Source of the DNA: DATMER01 sp036277235
GTDB taxonomy: Bacteria > Acidobacteriota > Thermoanaerobaculia > Multivoradales > UBA5704
NCBI GenBank assembly: GCA_036277235.1
Contig: DASUNJ010000758.1
Span: 1-31,765 of the forward strand
Direction of reading: 5' to 3'
Length of the DNA: 31,765 nucleotides
The notes under the pieces are model-generated. The model had not been told where the DNA came from. It worked only from the letters and a program-made list of their open reading frames with translations, and did not search any database. How positions within the stretch are numbered: the first letter of the stretch is position 1; each line of letters begins with the position of its first letter. Of the stretch, positions 17,101 through 25,222 are shown piece after piece. The translations under genes and the position numbers were made by a program.

Positions 17101-18258
17101 GAGAAGACCCGCGCCCGCATCGCCAACCTCTCCCAGGTCTACGCGCAGCCGCTCCTCACCTGGCTGACCCGCGATACCAACCTGCCGCACGAGGTCAAGG
17201 TCCTCACCGACAAGTGGCAGTTCATCCTCGACGACCTCCGGGATTTCGACGGCAAGAAGCCCGGCAACCCCGTAGAGACGCTCCAGGACTACATCATCAA
17301 CAAGATGGCCAAGGTCGACACCCGGAGCTGCCAGACTGCGATCGTCACCAACGTGGCCCAGGCGGGCGACAGCCTGTTCGCCCGCAACCTGCGCGACCTG
17401 TCGCGCCAGCTCGAGTCGCGCTGCAACTCGCTCGCGGGCGACCACGTGCTGGAGCTCTACCAGGCCGCAGCGCACTACTTCAACCAGCGCCTCGCCGGCC
17501 GCTATCCCTTCACCTCCCGCGCGCCGGGGCCGAGCGTGCCCGAGGCGAACCCGGAGGATCTTCGCGCCTTCTTCCGGCTGTTCGACAAGTGCCAGGAAGT
17601 GTTCCGCTCGGTGCCGGACGAGGCGGGCCAGGAGCGGTTGCGCGACGCGCGCGGCTTCATCGAGCGGATCGCGCGGGCGCGGGCGTTCTTCGAGCCATAC
17701 CTGGATGCCGAGAAGCCGGAGCTCTACCCGTCCTTCGACGTCGAGGCGGACTTCCGCATCCTGCGCGAGCGCGAGGTCGAAGGCAACCAGATCATCGGCT
17801 GGACCCTGGAAGTGGGCGGCGAGCGCATCACCGACCGCGAGGTCGAGAACCGCAAGATCCGCTGGCACTTCGGCGAGCCGGTACGGCTTTCGCTGCGCTG
17901 GGCGAGCGACGGCCCGTACCAGCCCGTGATCCGCACGCCGCGCTCCGGCCTCTCGGTGCGGGAGCGCACGGTCGTCTACGAGTACACCAACCGCTGGTCG
18001 CTCCTCACCGCCCTGGCCGACAACCGCGCCACGCTCCGCGATCTGCCGTCGTACGTCGACGACCAGCCGGTGACTCTGGCGCTCGCGGTCCATACCGAGC
18101 CCATCGCGGGCGGCCCCAGGAGCGAGGTCCCCACCCAGGTCTTCCTGCGCCTGACCGTGCTCGCCCCGGGCACGACCAAGGCCCTCGATCCGCCGACCTT
18201 CCCGGAGCGTGCGCCGATCTCCGAGCAGCAGCAGCAGGTGGTGGAGAACGAGCTGTGA
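14194..18258 (+). CDS. tssM: T6SS membrane protein TssM (IcmF family) with degenerate P-loop
   Basis: The product has 1354 residues, slightly longer than typical TssM (about 1100-1300). One hydrophobic N-terminal segment (about 9-30) is followed by a cytosolic NTPase-like region (about 70-390), a second membrane segment (about 404-425, AAALLLGGGLVWASYSLG) and a long periplasmic part. The cytosolic region aligns with IcmF landmarks: WFLDRGVVLDLAGD for the Walker B/DTAG region, RPKRPVDGVVLAIP, and PVYLLVTGCERLPGF. The P-loop position reads GADGSRDS and lacks the GK(S/T), so nucleotide binding is doubtful. Classical TssM has two N-terminal membrane helices; here I see one. The stop overlaps the tssA GTG. 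Confidence 0.92.
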   Translation: MIDLQRIWPFALAAVVLLAVVILVLLVSLLRRSARASQFEDAEPEPEPVKPEETPALPGDEKGAMKGPAPLGVRLAFGRAGRRLDRAAAGDRHRVPLLLLLGADGSRDSDLLANAGLELPFGAPADAGMDLGQGRGFWFLDRGVVLDLAGDAVLAADGRSSDERSWRSALNLLQSLRPKRPVDGVVLAIPCRELVEAQRSEAAREELAARAGRIYRKLWQMQQRLGFRLPVYLLVTGCERLPGFGKFSSLLPPRLRDEMLGWSSPFGSDAAYRSGWVDEAFSAAGKRMDDLQMEVFADTPDAADSLFVLPGAVRSLNVPVRAVLDQLFKSSAYHESLILRGIYLCGREEEAAEESGAGSTAGKTARRSFFLKDLLNDKAFREAGLALPAARTLIARNRAVRSAQAATAAAALLLGGGLVWASYSLGHQAETIEDFLGDTRPYLRQARQGEQKDLSDAKLKEGTIELLRGMARMDFNYFGSVFVPSSWFSSFHDRLQQAFTRSFEDIILRAIHNELEEEARNRIDPAMAEADPSRTVDAARIVRVELMPEFTALQRYVKEMEEVERKGRLFNKLPDSRDLQPLAELVQYAFHEELPESFFANDRMYLEALRKAQYSRFDPSRFRADASWAAEKLAESFFAALFRGNPFIARLRNLTGELQMAAVSDADASERFRDLLGRMADVETALSGTELVWGFRRQFNLGPAFEGVLTTIESSPIFDPASARLIRQAGESGWRTFQRSLAAESSPLTGRILAVDGDGRAEMQLSQGTLLLQGALKAFLTQSFVASGSSGRPILVELPPETRLVWDPFLLDKATAVTAAYVRFREKGLLVLPEDLRPAIKDVALSRSAAQAVELIASAQTFERISPAVSQILVEDEVRVDIGKFTAATRPVNELITALGGIRLDEPARDLKKAMSSEAYRLLKSVDRLLEEENAYRPRNGGFAWWNGLVPASPAAWSAKDTTEVQIYLEKTRARIANLSQVYAQPLLTWLTRDTNLPHEVKVLTDKWQFILDDLRDFDGKKPGNPVETLQDYIINKMAKVDTRSCQTAIVTNVAQAGDSLFARNLRDLSRQLESRCNSLAGDHVLELYQAAAHYFNQRLAGRYPFTSRAPGPSVPEANPEDLRAFFRLFDKCQEVFRSVPDEAGQERLRDARGFIERIARARAFFEPYLDAEKPELYPSFDVEADFRILREREVEGNQIIGWTLEVGGERITDREVENRKIRWHFGEPVRLSLRWASDGPYQPVIRTPRSGLSVRERTVVYEYTNRWSLLTALADNRATLRDLPSYVDDQPVTLALAVHTEPIAGGPRSEVPTQVFLRLTVLAPGTTKALDPPTFPERAPISEQQQQVVENEL

Positions 18259-19361
18259 GCGCGCAGACGGCTACGCCCGCGCCGGTGAACGAGCTGGATC
18301 CGCTGCTCGCGCCGATCTCGGACGAGGCGCCGGCCGGCGTCTGGCTGCGCTTCGAGCCGGTCTACGACGAGATCAAGCGCCTGCGCGCCGAGGAGGATGC
18401 GGGCCTGCCGCAGGGGATCTGGCAACGCGAGCTCAAGCGCGCCGACTGGCCGGCCGTGGCCGACCTCTGCACCCAGGTCCTGGCGGGCACCAGCAAGGAC
18501 CTGCAAATCGCGGCCTGGCTGACCGAGGCCTGGATCCACCTGCACGGCTTCCCCGGGCTGGAGCGCGGCGCGCGCCTGCTCGCCGGGCTCTGCCGCCGCT
18601 TCTGGCCGGACCTCTATCCGGCGCTGGACCCAGAGGACTCCGAGGCGCGCCTCGCCCCCATCGCCTGGGCCGCGGAGAGGCTCGCGCTCCCCCTCAAGCG
18701 GGTCAACGTCACCGCTCCGACCGGCGACGATGCCACGTCCTATGGCTGGAAGGACTGGGAGGCGGGCCTCTACCTGGCGAACCTCTCCCGGCTGGACGCC
18801 GCGGCCGCCGCCAAGGAGCAGGAGCGCGGCATGGTGCCGCAGGCCAAGTTCCAGGTCAGCGTCTCGCTCACGCCGGGGACCTGCTTCGGCAGGATCGTCG
18901 CGGAGGTCGCCGGGGCCCTCGCGGGCCTGGACGACCTGGACGCGGCGCTGGCCGAGGTTTGCGGACCGGCCGCGCCCAGCCTCACCTCGCTGCGCAGCCC
19001 GCTGGCCGCCATCCAGGCCTTCGCGCTCCGCGTGCTGGAGGAGAGAGGGGAGAGCGATCTCGCGCTGCCTGCCGTGGAGACTGCTGGCTGGGAGGAGAGC
19101 CCCATGAACGACATGGACAGGGAGCCGAACCCTGCCGCGGCCTCGGGCAACATTTCCAGCCGCGCCGACGCCTACCACCGCCTGAACCAGGCCGCGGAGT
19201 TCCTGCTGCGCACCGAGCCGCACAGCCCGGTGCCGTACCTCGTCCAGCGCGCGGTCTCGTGGGGCAACCTGAGCCTCGCCGAGCTCCTCCAGGAGCTTCT
19301 CCAGAAGAACGCCGATCTACCCACCGTCTACACGTTGCTCGGCATCAAACGTTCGAGCTGA
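18255..19361 (+). CDS. tssA: T6SS assembly protein TssA (ImpA N-terminal domain)
   Basis: The product has 368 residues. The ImpA_N domain covers about 14-130 (LDPLLAPISDEAPAG, YDEIKRLRAEED, DWPAVADLCTQVL, LTEAWIHLHGFPGL). The C-terminal region about 295-365 is a helical repeat (AYHRLNQAAEFLLRTEPHSP), as in short TssA types. TssA primes and caps the growing sheath. The frame is open far upstream as an accidental ORF across tssM. The GTG at 18255, overlapping the tssM stop (GTGA) with GGAG 8 nt upstream, fits the family start. Confidence 0.88.
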   Translation: MSAQTATPAPVNELDPLLAPISDEAPAGVWLRFEPVYDEIKRLRAEEDAGLPQGIWQRELKRADWPAVADLCTQVLAGTSKDLQIAAWLTEAWIHLHGFPGLERGARLLAGLCRRFWPDLYPALDPEDSEARLAPIAWAAERLALPLKRVNVTAPTGDDATSYGWKDWEAGLYLANLSRLDAAAAAKEQERGMVPQAKFQVSVSLTPGTCFGRIVAEVAGALAGLDDLDAALAEVCGPAAPSLTSLRSPLAAIQAFALRVLEERGESDLALPAVETAGWEESPMNDMDREPNPAAASGNISSRADAYHRLNQAAEFLLRTEPHSPVPYLVQRAVSWGNLSLAELLQELLQKNADLPTVYTLLGIKRSS

Positions 19362-19392
19362 CGATTCACGATCCCCCTGAAAGGAGGACCTG

Positions 19393-19905
19393 ATGGCAGA
19401 GAGCACGCAGAAGAAACTGAGCCGGATCCGGCCACCGCGGGTCCAGATCACCTACGACCTCGAAACGGGCGGCGCCATCGAGATGAAGGAGCTGCCCCTG
19501 GTCGTGGGGATTCTGGCCGACCTCGCGGGACAGCCGGAGAACCCGCTCCCGCCGGTCAAGTCGCGGAAGTTCGTCGACATCGACCGCGACAACTTCAACG
19601 AGGTCCTGGCCTCCATCGGCCCGCGCCTGTCCTTCACCGTGGCCAACAAGCTGCGCGAGGACGGCGGCAACCTGCCGCTCGAGCTGAAGTTCCGCAAGCT
19701 CGACGACTTCCGCCCCGAAACCGTGGTGCAGCAGGTCGATCCGCTGCGGCAGCTCTTCCTCGCGCGCCAGCGCTTGAACGACCTGCTCGCCAAGCTCGAC
19801 GGCAATGACGACCTCGACGCCCTGCTGCAGGACGTCGCCACCAACACCGAAAGCCAGGAACAGCTCAAGTCGCTGACGAACGGAGGCAACGGAAATGCCA
19901 GCTGA
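19393..19905 (+). CDS. tssB: T6SS sheath small subunit TssB (VipA)
   Basis: The product has 170 residues, the usual family length. Typical stretches are RPPRVQITYDLETGGA near the start, ELPLVVGILADLAG, RKFVDIDRDNF and LKFRKLDDFRPE. TssB and TssC form the contractile sheath. A strong Shine-Dalgarno (AAAGGAGG) precedes the ATG. The 3' end overlaps tssC by 11 bases, coupling synthesis of the two sheath subunits. Confidence 0.95.
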   Translation: MAESTQKKLSRIRPPRVQITYDLETGGAIEMKELPLVVGILADLAGQPENPLPPVKSRKFVDIDRDNFNEVLASIGPRLSFTVANKLREDGGNLPLELKFRKLDDFRPETVVQQVDPLRQLFLARQRLNDLLAKLDGNDDLDALLQDVATNTESQEQLKSLTNGGNGNAS

Positions 19906-21418
19906 GACCCCCAGCCCCACCCCTGAGAGCGCCGCTCCGCCTCCGGCCACGATGGTCCAGACGGCGGCCGAGCCGGCGGGCGAGACGTCCCTGCTCGATA
20001 CCATCATCGCCAAGGGCCGGCTGGCCCGCGACGACAGCCAGAAGGAACGGGCGCGCGACCTGGTAGGCGAGTTCGTCCACCAGATCCTGGACGAGGGCAT
20101 GACCATCAGCCACGACACGATGGCCATGATCCAGGCCCAGATCGCCCACATCGACGAGCTGATCAGCGCGCAGCTCAACGAGATCCTTCACCATCCCGAG
20201 TTCCAGAAGCTGGAGGCGTCCTGGCGCGGCCTCCAGTACCTGGTGATGAACACCGAGACCGGCACGGGCCTGAAGCTGCGGCTCCTCTGCCTGTCGAAAA
20301 AGGAGCTGTTCAAGGACCTCGACCAGGCGATCGAGTTCGACCAGAGCTCCCTCTTCAAAAAGATTTACGAAGAGGAGTACGGCACCTTCGGCGGCCATCC
20401 GTTCAGCCTGATGATCGGCGACTTCGAGTTCGGCCGCCATCCGCAGGACATGGCGCTGCTGGAGAAGGTCGCGGGCGTGGCCGCCGCGGCCCACGCGCCG
20501 TTTATCGCCGCGGCCTCGCCGCGCCTCTTCGACATGGACACCTTCACCGAGCTCGGCAACCCGCGCGACCTCGCCAAGGTCTTCGAGAGCTCCGAGCTGA
20601 TCAAGTGGCGCTCGTTCCAGCAGGCCGAGGACTCGCGCTACGTCGCCCTGGCGCTGCCGCACGTGCTGCTGCGCCTCCCCTACGGCCCCGACACGATCCC
20701 GACCGAGGACTTCACCTACGTCGAGGACGTGGACGGCCGCGATCACAAGAAGTACCTCTGGGGCAACGCCGCCTACGCCCTGGGGCAGCGCATCACCAAC
20801 GCCTTCGCGCTCTACGGCTGGTGCGCCGCCATCCGCGGCGTCGAGGGCGGCGGCGTGGTGCAGGGGCTGCCGACCCACACGTTCAAGACCGACGAGGGCG
20901 ACATCGCCCTCAAGTGCCCGACCGAGATCGCCATCACCGACCGCCGCGAGAAGGAGCTGGACACCCTCGGATTCATCGCGCTCTGCCACTGCAAGGGGAC
21001 CGACTACGCGGCCTTCTTCGGCGGCCAGACCACGCAGAAGCCGCGGGCGTACGACACCGACGCGGCCAACGCCAACGCCCGCATCTCGGCGCGGTTGCCT
21101 TACATCCTGGCGGCCTCGCGCTTCGCCCACTACCTCAAGGTGATCTGCCGCGACAAGATCGGCAGCTTCCAGACCAAGGACGGCATCGCCCTCTTCCTCA
21201 ACCGCTGGATCACCAAGTACGTCCTGGGCACGGACGAGGCCGGGCAGGACCTCAAGGCGCAGTTCCCGCTGCGCGAGGCGCGCATCGACGTCTTCGACAT
21301 CCCCGGCAAGCCGGGAGCGTACCGCGCGGTCGCTTTCCTGCGTCCGCATTTCCAGCTCGAAGAGCTGACCGCCTCGATCCGGCTGGTGGCCGAGCTGCCG
21401 CCGCCCGTGGCGGGCTGA
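19895..21418 (+). CDS. tssC: T6SS sheath large subunit TssC (VipB)
   Basis: The product has 507 residues. After a Pro/Ala-rich start of about 30 residues, the family core includes QLNEILHHPEFQKLEASWRG (about 94-113), FGGHPFSLMIGDFEF, LGQRITNAFALYGWCAAIRG and the C-terminal sheath handshake region ending near FQLEELTASIRLVAELP. It partners TssB in the sheath that contracts to drive the Hcp tube and is recycled by ClpV. Confidence 0.95.
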   Translation: MPAETPSPTPESAAPPPATMVQTAAEPAGETSLLDTIIAKGRLARDDSQKERARDLVGEFVHQILDEGMTISHDTMAMIQAQIAHIDELISAQLNEILHHPEFQKLEASWRGLQYLVMNTETGTGLKLRLLCLSKKELFKDLDQAIEFDQSSLFKKIYEEEYGTFGGHPFSLMIGDFEFGRHPQDMALLEKVAGVAAAAHAPFIAAASPRLFDMDTFTELGNPRDLAKVFESSELIKWRSFQQAEDSRYVALALPHVLLRLPYGPDTIPTEDFTYVEDVDGRDHKKYLWGNAAYALGQRITNAFALYGWCAAIRGVEGGGVVQGLPTHTFKTDEGDIALKCPTEIAITDRREKELDTLGFIALCHCKGTDYAAFFGGQTTQKPRAYDTDAANANARISARLPYILAASRFAHYLKVICRDKIGSFQTKDGIALFLNRWITKYVLGTDEAGQDLKAQFPLREARIDVFDIPGKPGAYRAVAFLRPHFQLEELTASIRLVAELPPPVAG

Positions 21419-21454
21419 TCCGGCCTGACCTGGTAGATAACAAGGAGATCCATC

Positions 21455-21958
21455 ATGGCAAGCAACATGTACCTCAAGTTCGACCCCCCGCTCGAAGCGG
21501 GGAGCAGCGCCGCGAAGCACGAGAAGGAGATCGAGGTGCTCTCCTGGAGCCACGGATTCACGCAGCCGACGAGCCCCACCCGGAGCACCGCCGGCGGCGC
21601 CACCGTGGAGCAGGCGAGCCATCACAACCTGAGCTTCACCAAGTACCTCGACGCCGCCACCCACACGCTCGTGCGGAACTGCTGGAGCGGCAAGCAGATC
21701 AAGCAGGCCACGCTCTCCTGCTACCGCTCCTCCGGCGACGAGAAGAACGAGCCCGTGCAGTACCTGTCCATCGTGATGGACCACGTGGTCATCTCCAACT
21801 ACAGCGTCTCCGGCGGCCCCGGCGACATCCCGGTGGAGAACGTCTCGCTCGACTACGGGATCGTCCAGTACAACTACATCGAGCAGAAGAAGGCCGACGG
21901 CCAGGGCGACGGCAACAAGCCTGCGAAGCACGACCTCGAGACGAGGACCATCAGTTAG
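21455..21958 (+). CDS. hcp: T6SS tube protein Hcp (TssD)
   Basis: The product has 167 residues, normal for the Hcp1 family. It shows MYLKFDPPLEAG, IEVLSWSHGFTQP, the SFTKYLDAATHTL stretch and SLDYGIVQYNYIEQ. Hcp hexamers form the inner tube and can carry small effectors in their lumen. AAGGAG lies before the ATG. The 36-nt gap after tssC is among the larger spaces within the operon, perhaps allowing separate control of this abundant component. Confidence 0.95.
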   Translation: MASNMYLKFDPPLEAGSSAAKHEKEIEVLSWSHGFTQPTSPTRSTAGGATVEQASHHNLSFTKYLDAATHTLVRNCWSGKQIKQATLSCYRSSGDEKNEPVQYLSIVMDHVVISNYSVSGGPGDIPVENVSLDYGIVQYNYIEQKKADGQGDGNKPAKHDLETRTIS

Positions 21959-21979
21959 CAGGACGAGGAGACAGCGAAG

Positions 21980-22444
21980 ATGGAGGTCCGTACGCCGTTG
22001 TTCGACCGCCTGGTCGACCGCGCTCCCAAGCTCCGGCACGAGGTGCGTCCGTCGCGCACCCTCGACCGCCGGGGCCTCCTGGAGTCGGTGTGCCGGGAGC
22101 TGGAGCGGTTGCTCAACACCCGCTGCCCGTTCCCGGTGCACCGGCTGGCGGATCGCCCGCGCTCGGTCATCGACTACGGCCTCCCCGAGCTGACCGGCTT
22201 CTCGGCGCACCGGCTCGACGACCGCGAGCGGCTGGCGGAGCTGATCCGCCGGACGATCGAAGCCTTCGAGCCCCGCCTCGCCGAGGTCCGGGTCCGGCTG
22301 GAGCCGGTCGCGGGCGACGCCCTCTCCCTGACTGGTCACATCGACGCCCTTTTTCAGGGCGACTCCGTGACCGAGCCGGTCTCCTTCCATACGGTCGTCG
22401 AAACGCGCAGCGGAAAGGTGGAGGTGGTCCATGGCGGCGCTTGA
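21980..22444 (+). CDS. tssE: T6SS baseplate protein TssE (gp25-like)
   Basis: The product has 154 residues. gp25/lysozyme-like wedge family features are LFDRLVDRAP, LLESVCRELERLLNTRCP and SVIDYGLPELTGF. TssE starts sheath polymerisation at the baseplate with TssF and TssG. It overlaps the tssF start by 14 bases. Confidence 0.92.
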   Translation: MEVRTPLFDRLVDRAPKLRHEVRPSRTLDRRGLLESVCRELERLLNTRCPFPVHRLADRPRSVIDYGLPELTGFSAHRLDDRERLAELIRRTIEAFEPRLAEVRVRLEPVAGDALSLTGHIDALFQGDSVTEPVSFHTVVETRSGKVEVVHGGA

Positions 22445-24251
22445 CGACGGGCTCCTGCGCTACTACCTCGACGAGCTCGCCTACCTGCGGCACGCCGGCC
22501 AGGACTTCGCCACCACCTATCCCAAGGTGGCGGCGCGCCTGGAGCTGCAACCCGGCGAATGCCCCGACCCGCACGTCGAGCGGCTGATCGAATCGTTCGC
22601 ATTCCTCACCGCCCGCATCCAGAGCGACCTCGACGCCGACTTCCCCGAGGTCGCCAAGGAGCTGCTGGACGTCCTCTATCCTCACTACCTGCGCCCCATC
22701 CCGTCGCTGGCGGTGGCGCGCTTCGACGTCGATCCCGAGCGCGGCAAGCTCACCAGCGGCTACGAGATCCCGCGCGAGACTCCCTTGTTCGTCCATGCCG
22801 AGCGCGGCGCGGTCTGCCGGCTGCGCACCTGTTATCCGGTCACGCTCTGGCCCGTCGAGATCGCCGAGGCGGAGCTGGAGTCGCCGGACCGCTACGACTT
22901 CACCAGCGGACTGCCCGACGTCACCGCGGTCCTGCGGCTGCGGCTGCGCTCCCAGACCGATCCGTTCGAGAAGCTCGGGGTCGACCGCCTGCGCTTCCAC
23001 CTGACCGGCGATCCGGTCCTGGTGGGAAGGCTCTACGAGCTGCTCCTGGTCGACTTGAAAGGTGTCGTGATCGTTCCGGGGGATGGAGCGGCTCCGTTCC
23101 ATCTGCCGTCCTCGGCCGTCCATCCCGTGGGCTTCGCCGAAGACGAGGCGCTGCTGCCCTATCCGCGTACCTCGCACCCGGGCTACCGGCTGCTCCAGGA
23201 GTACTTCGCGTTTCCGGAGAAGTTCCACTTCGTCGACCTGGAAGGGCTCGCCGGCCGCCCCGGCCGCGCCGGCCGCGCCAGCGGCGCGACGACCGACGTG
23301 ATCTTCCTGCTCCGGCGCCGGCCCGGCCGCCTGCCCGTGCGGCCCGACACCTTCGCGCTCGGCTGCACGCCGGTGGTCAACCTGTTCCCCAAGACGAGCG
23401 AGCCGGTCCGCGTCGATCACCGCCAGATCGAGTACCGCCTGGTGGCCGACATGCGGCGCGAGGCCACGACCGAGGTCCATTCCATCCTCTCGGTCTCCGG
23501 CTCGTCCAACCTCTCGGACCGGGCCCGCGAGTACGCGCCCTTCTACTCGTTCACCCACGCCATGCAGCGGAGCAGCCAGAAAGCCTTCTGGCACGCCCGG
23601 CGGGTGCCGGCCCAGGGCGGCAAGACCGGCACCGAGATCCTGCTCTCCTTCCGCGACCTCGACTTCAAGCCGGCCCTGCCTCCGGACGAAACGGTGTTCG
23701 CCCACGTGCTCTGCACGAACCGCGGCCTGGCTTCCGAGCTGCCGGCCGAGAAGGAGCTGCTGACCGACGAGGCCCTGCCGGTGCGCCGCATCGTCTGCGT
23801 GCGCAAGCCGACCCCTCCTCTGATGCCGCCGCTCGCCGGCCAGGCCCTGTGGCGCCTCGTCTCCCACCTCTCCCTCAACTACCTGTCGCTCGCAGGCGGA
23901 AAGGCGGGGCTGCGCGCGCTGCACGAGATCCTCGGCCTCTACTGCTTCTCCGACGCGCCGTCGCTGCAGCGCCAGATCCAAGGCATCCACGGGATCTCGC
24001 CGCGCAAGGTGGTGCGCCGCATGGGCGACGAGGCATGGAAAGGTTTCTGTCGCGGCACGGAGATCACGCTCACCTTCGACGAGACGAAGTACGTGGGCAG
24101 CAGCGCCTTCATGCTCGCCTCGGTGCTCAACCGCTTCTTCGCCCTGTATGCTTCGACCAACTCGTTCACCCAGCTCGTGATCCAGCGCACAGGACGCGAA
24201 GGAGAGTGGAAGCGATGGCTGCCTATGGCTGGCGCCGGCACCGTGCTGTAG
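22431..24251 (+). CDS. tssF: T6SS baseplate protein TssF (VasA/ImpG family)
   Basis: The product has 606 residues, the usual length. The N-terminal signature LLRYYLDELAYLRHAGQDFA ... YPKVAARLEL is clear. It is followed by ESFAFLTARIQSDLDADFPEVAKELLDVLYPHYLRPIPS. Two TssF and one TssG form the wedge that holds TssE and TssK. It overlaps tssG by 37 bases. Confidence 0.94.
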   Translation: MAALDDGLLRYYLDELAYLRHAGQDFATTYPKVAARLELQPGECPDPHVERLIESFAFLTARIQSDLDADFPEVAKELLDVLYPHYLRPIPSLAVARFDVDPERGKLTSGYEIPRETPLFVHAERGAVCRLRTCYPVTLWPVEIAEAELESPDRYDFTSGLPDVTAVLRLRLRSQTDPFEKLGVDRLRFHLTGDPVLVGRLYELLLVDLKGVVIVPGDGAAPFHLPSSAVHPVGFAEDEALLPYPRTSHPGYRLLQEYFAFPEKFHFVDLEGLAGRPGRAGRASGATTDVIFLLRRRPGRLPVRPDTFALGCTPVVNLFPKTSEPVRVDHRQIEYRLVADMRREATTEVHSILSVSGSSNLSDRAREYAPFYSFTHAMQRSSQKAFWHARRVPAQGGKTGTEILLSFRDLDFKPALPPDETVFAHVLCTNRGLASELPAEKELLTDEALPVRRIVCVRKPTPPLMPPLAGQALWRLVSHLSLNYLSLAGGKAGLRALHEILGLYCFSDAPSLQRQIQGIHGISPRKVVRRMGDEAWKGFCRGTEITLTFDETKYVGSSAFMLASVLNRFFALYASTNSFTQLVIQRTGREGEWKRWLPMAGAGTVL

Positions 24252-25222
24252 ACGAAGGGCTCTTCGCCGAGGGGCACCTGTTCAGCTTCCTGCAGGCCGT
24301 GCGCCTGCTGGAGACGATGCACCCCGAGCGCACGCCGCCGGGCGAAGGCATCGATCCGGCCGTCGAAGTCGTCCGCTTCCGCTCCGCCGTGCGGCTCGAC
24401 TTCCCGCCCGGCGACGTCGACGAGGTCCGGCAACCGGTCAATGGGAATCCGGCCGAGATGACCGTCCATGTCCTCGGCCTGGCCGGCCTGCACGGGCCGC
24501 TGCCGCCCTCGATCACCGAGCTCGCCATGGAGCGCAGCTTCCATGGCGACCGGGCGTTGCGCGACTTCCTCGATCTTTTCAACCACCGGCTGGTCTCGCT
24601 GCTCTACCGGGCGCGCAAGAGGTACCGGCCGGCGCTCGATCCCGGCGCGCCGGGCAGGGGAAGGATCGCCTCGGTTCTGCTCGCGATGATCGGTCTCGGC
24701 ACGCCCCACCTCGCGGGCCGCATGGGCATCGAGGACCGTTCCCTGCTGGCCTACGCCGGCTTCCTGCTGGCCAGGCCGCGGCCGACGGTGGGGCTCGTCC
24801 GGCTTCTGGAGGACTGCTTCGACATCCGGGTCGAAGTCTCCGAGCGCAAGGGGGCGTGGCACGGCCTGGAAGAGGGAGACGTGACCCGTCTGGGGAGCCA
24901 GAACCGCGCCCTGGGGGCCAGCACCGTCCTGGGCTCGCGCATCTGGGACCAGGCCGCGAGCTTCGAGGTGCGGCTCGGTCCGCTCTCCTACGACCAGTTC
25001 CTCTCCTTGCTCCCGGGGGGGCACGCCCATCGCCCTCTGGCCTCGGTCGTCCGCTTTTACGTCCGCGAGGAGCTGGACTTCGGGCTGCGCCTCACCCTGA
25101 AGGCCGAGGAGGTGCCGGACCTGCGCCTTGGCGGCGGAGCGAGGCTCGGATGGACCTCCTGGCTCAAAACCAGGCCCTTCGCCTGCAATGACTCGCAGGT
25201 GAGCATCACTGGACAGTCATGA
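24215..25222 (+). CDS. tssG: T6SS baseplate protein TssG (VasB/ImpH family)
   Basis: The product has 335 residues from the ATG at 24215 (AAGGAG about 10 nt upstream). The frame is open far back across tssF, but family similarity starts here: LFSFLQAVRLLE (about 22-33), VRFRSAVRLDFPPGDV, GLAGLHGPLPPSITELAMER, ALRDFLDLFNHRLVSLLYRA. The stop overlaps the clpV ATG (ATGA). Confidence 0.92.
   Translation: MAAYGWRRHRAVDEGLFAEGHLFSFLQAVRLLETMHPERTPPGEGIDPAVEVVRFRSAVRLDFPPGDVDEVRQPVNGNPAEMTVHVLGLAGLHGPLPPSITELAMERSFHGDRALRDFLDLFNHRLVSLLYRARKRYRPALDPGAPGRGRIASVLLAMIGLGTPHLAGRMGIEDRSLLAYAGFLLARPRPTVGLVRLLEDCFDIRVEVSERKGAWHGLEEGDVTRLGSQNRALGASTVLGSRIWDQAASFEVRLGPLSYDQFLSLLPGGHAHRPLASVVRFYVREELDFGLRLTLKAEEVPDLRLGGGARLGWTSWLKTRPFACNDSQVSITGQS

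Noticed and set aside
14137..18093. Very long minus-strand open frame antisense to tssM
   Set aside because: It is a mirror of strongly GC-biased codons of tssM. The translation is Arg/Gly/Glu-rich low-complexity text without domains, and the plus strand clearly encodes TssM.
13911..18254. Plus-strand open frame running through tssL and tssM into tssA
   Set aside because: The text before 18255 is Arg/Pro/Gly-rich and out of frame with TssL and TssM; only the part from the GTG at 18255 is TssA.
19865..22432. Long minus-strand open frame opposite tssC, hcp and tssE
   Set aside because: Shadow of high-GC3 genes; no recognisable domain and no ribosome-binding site.
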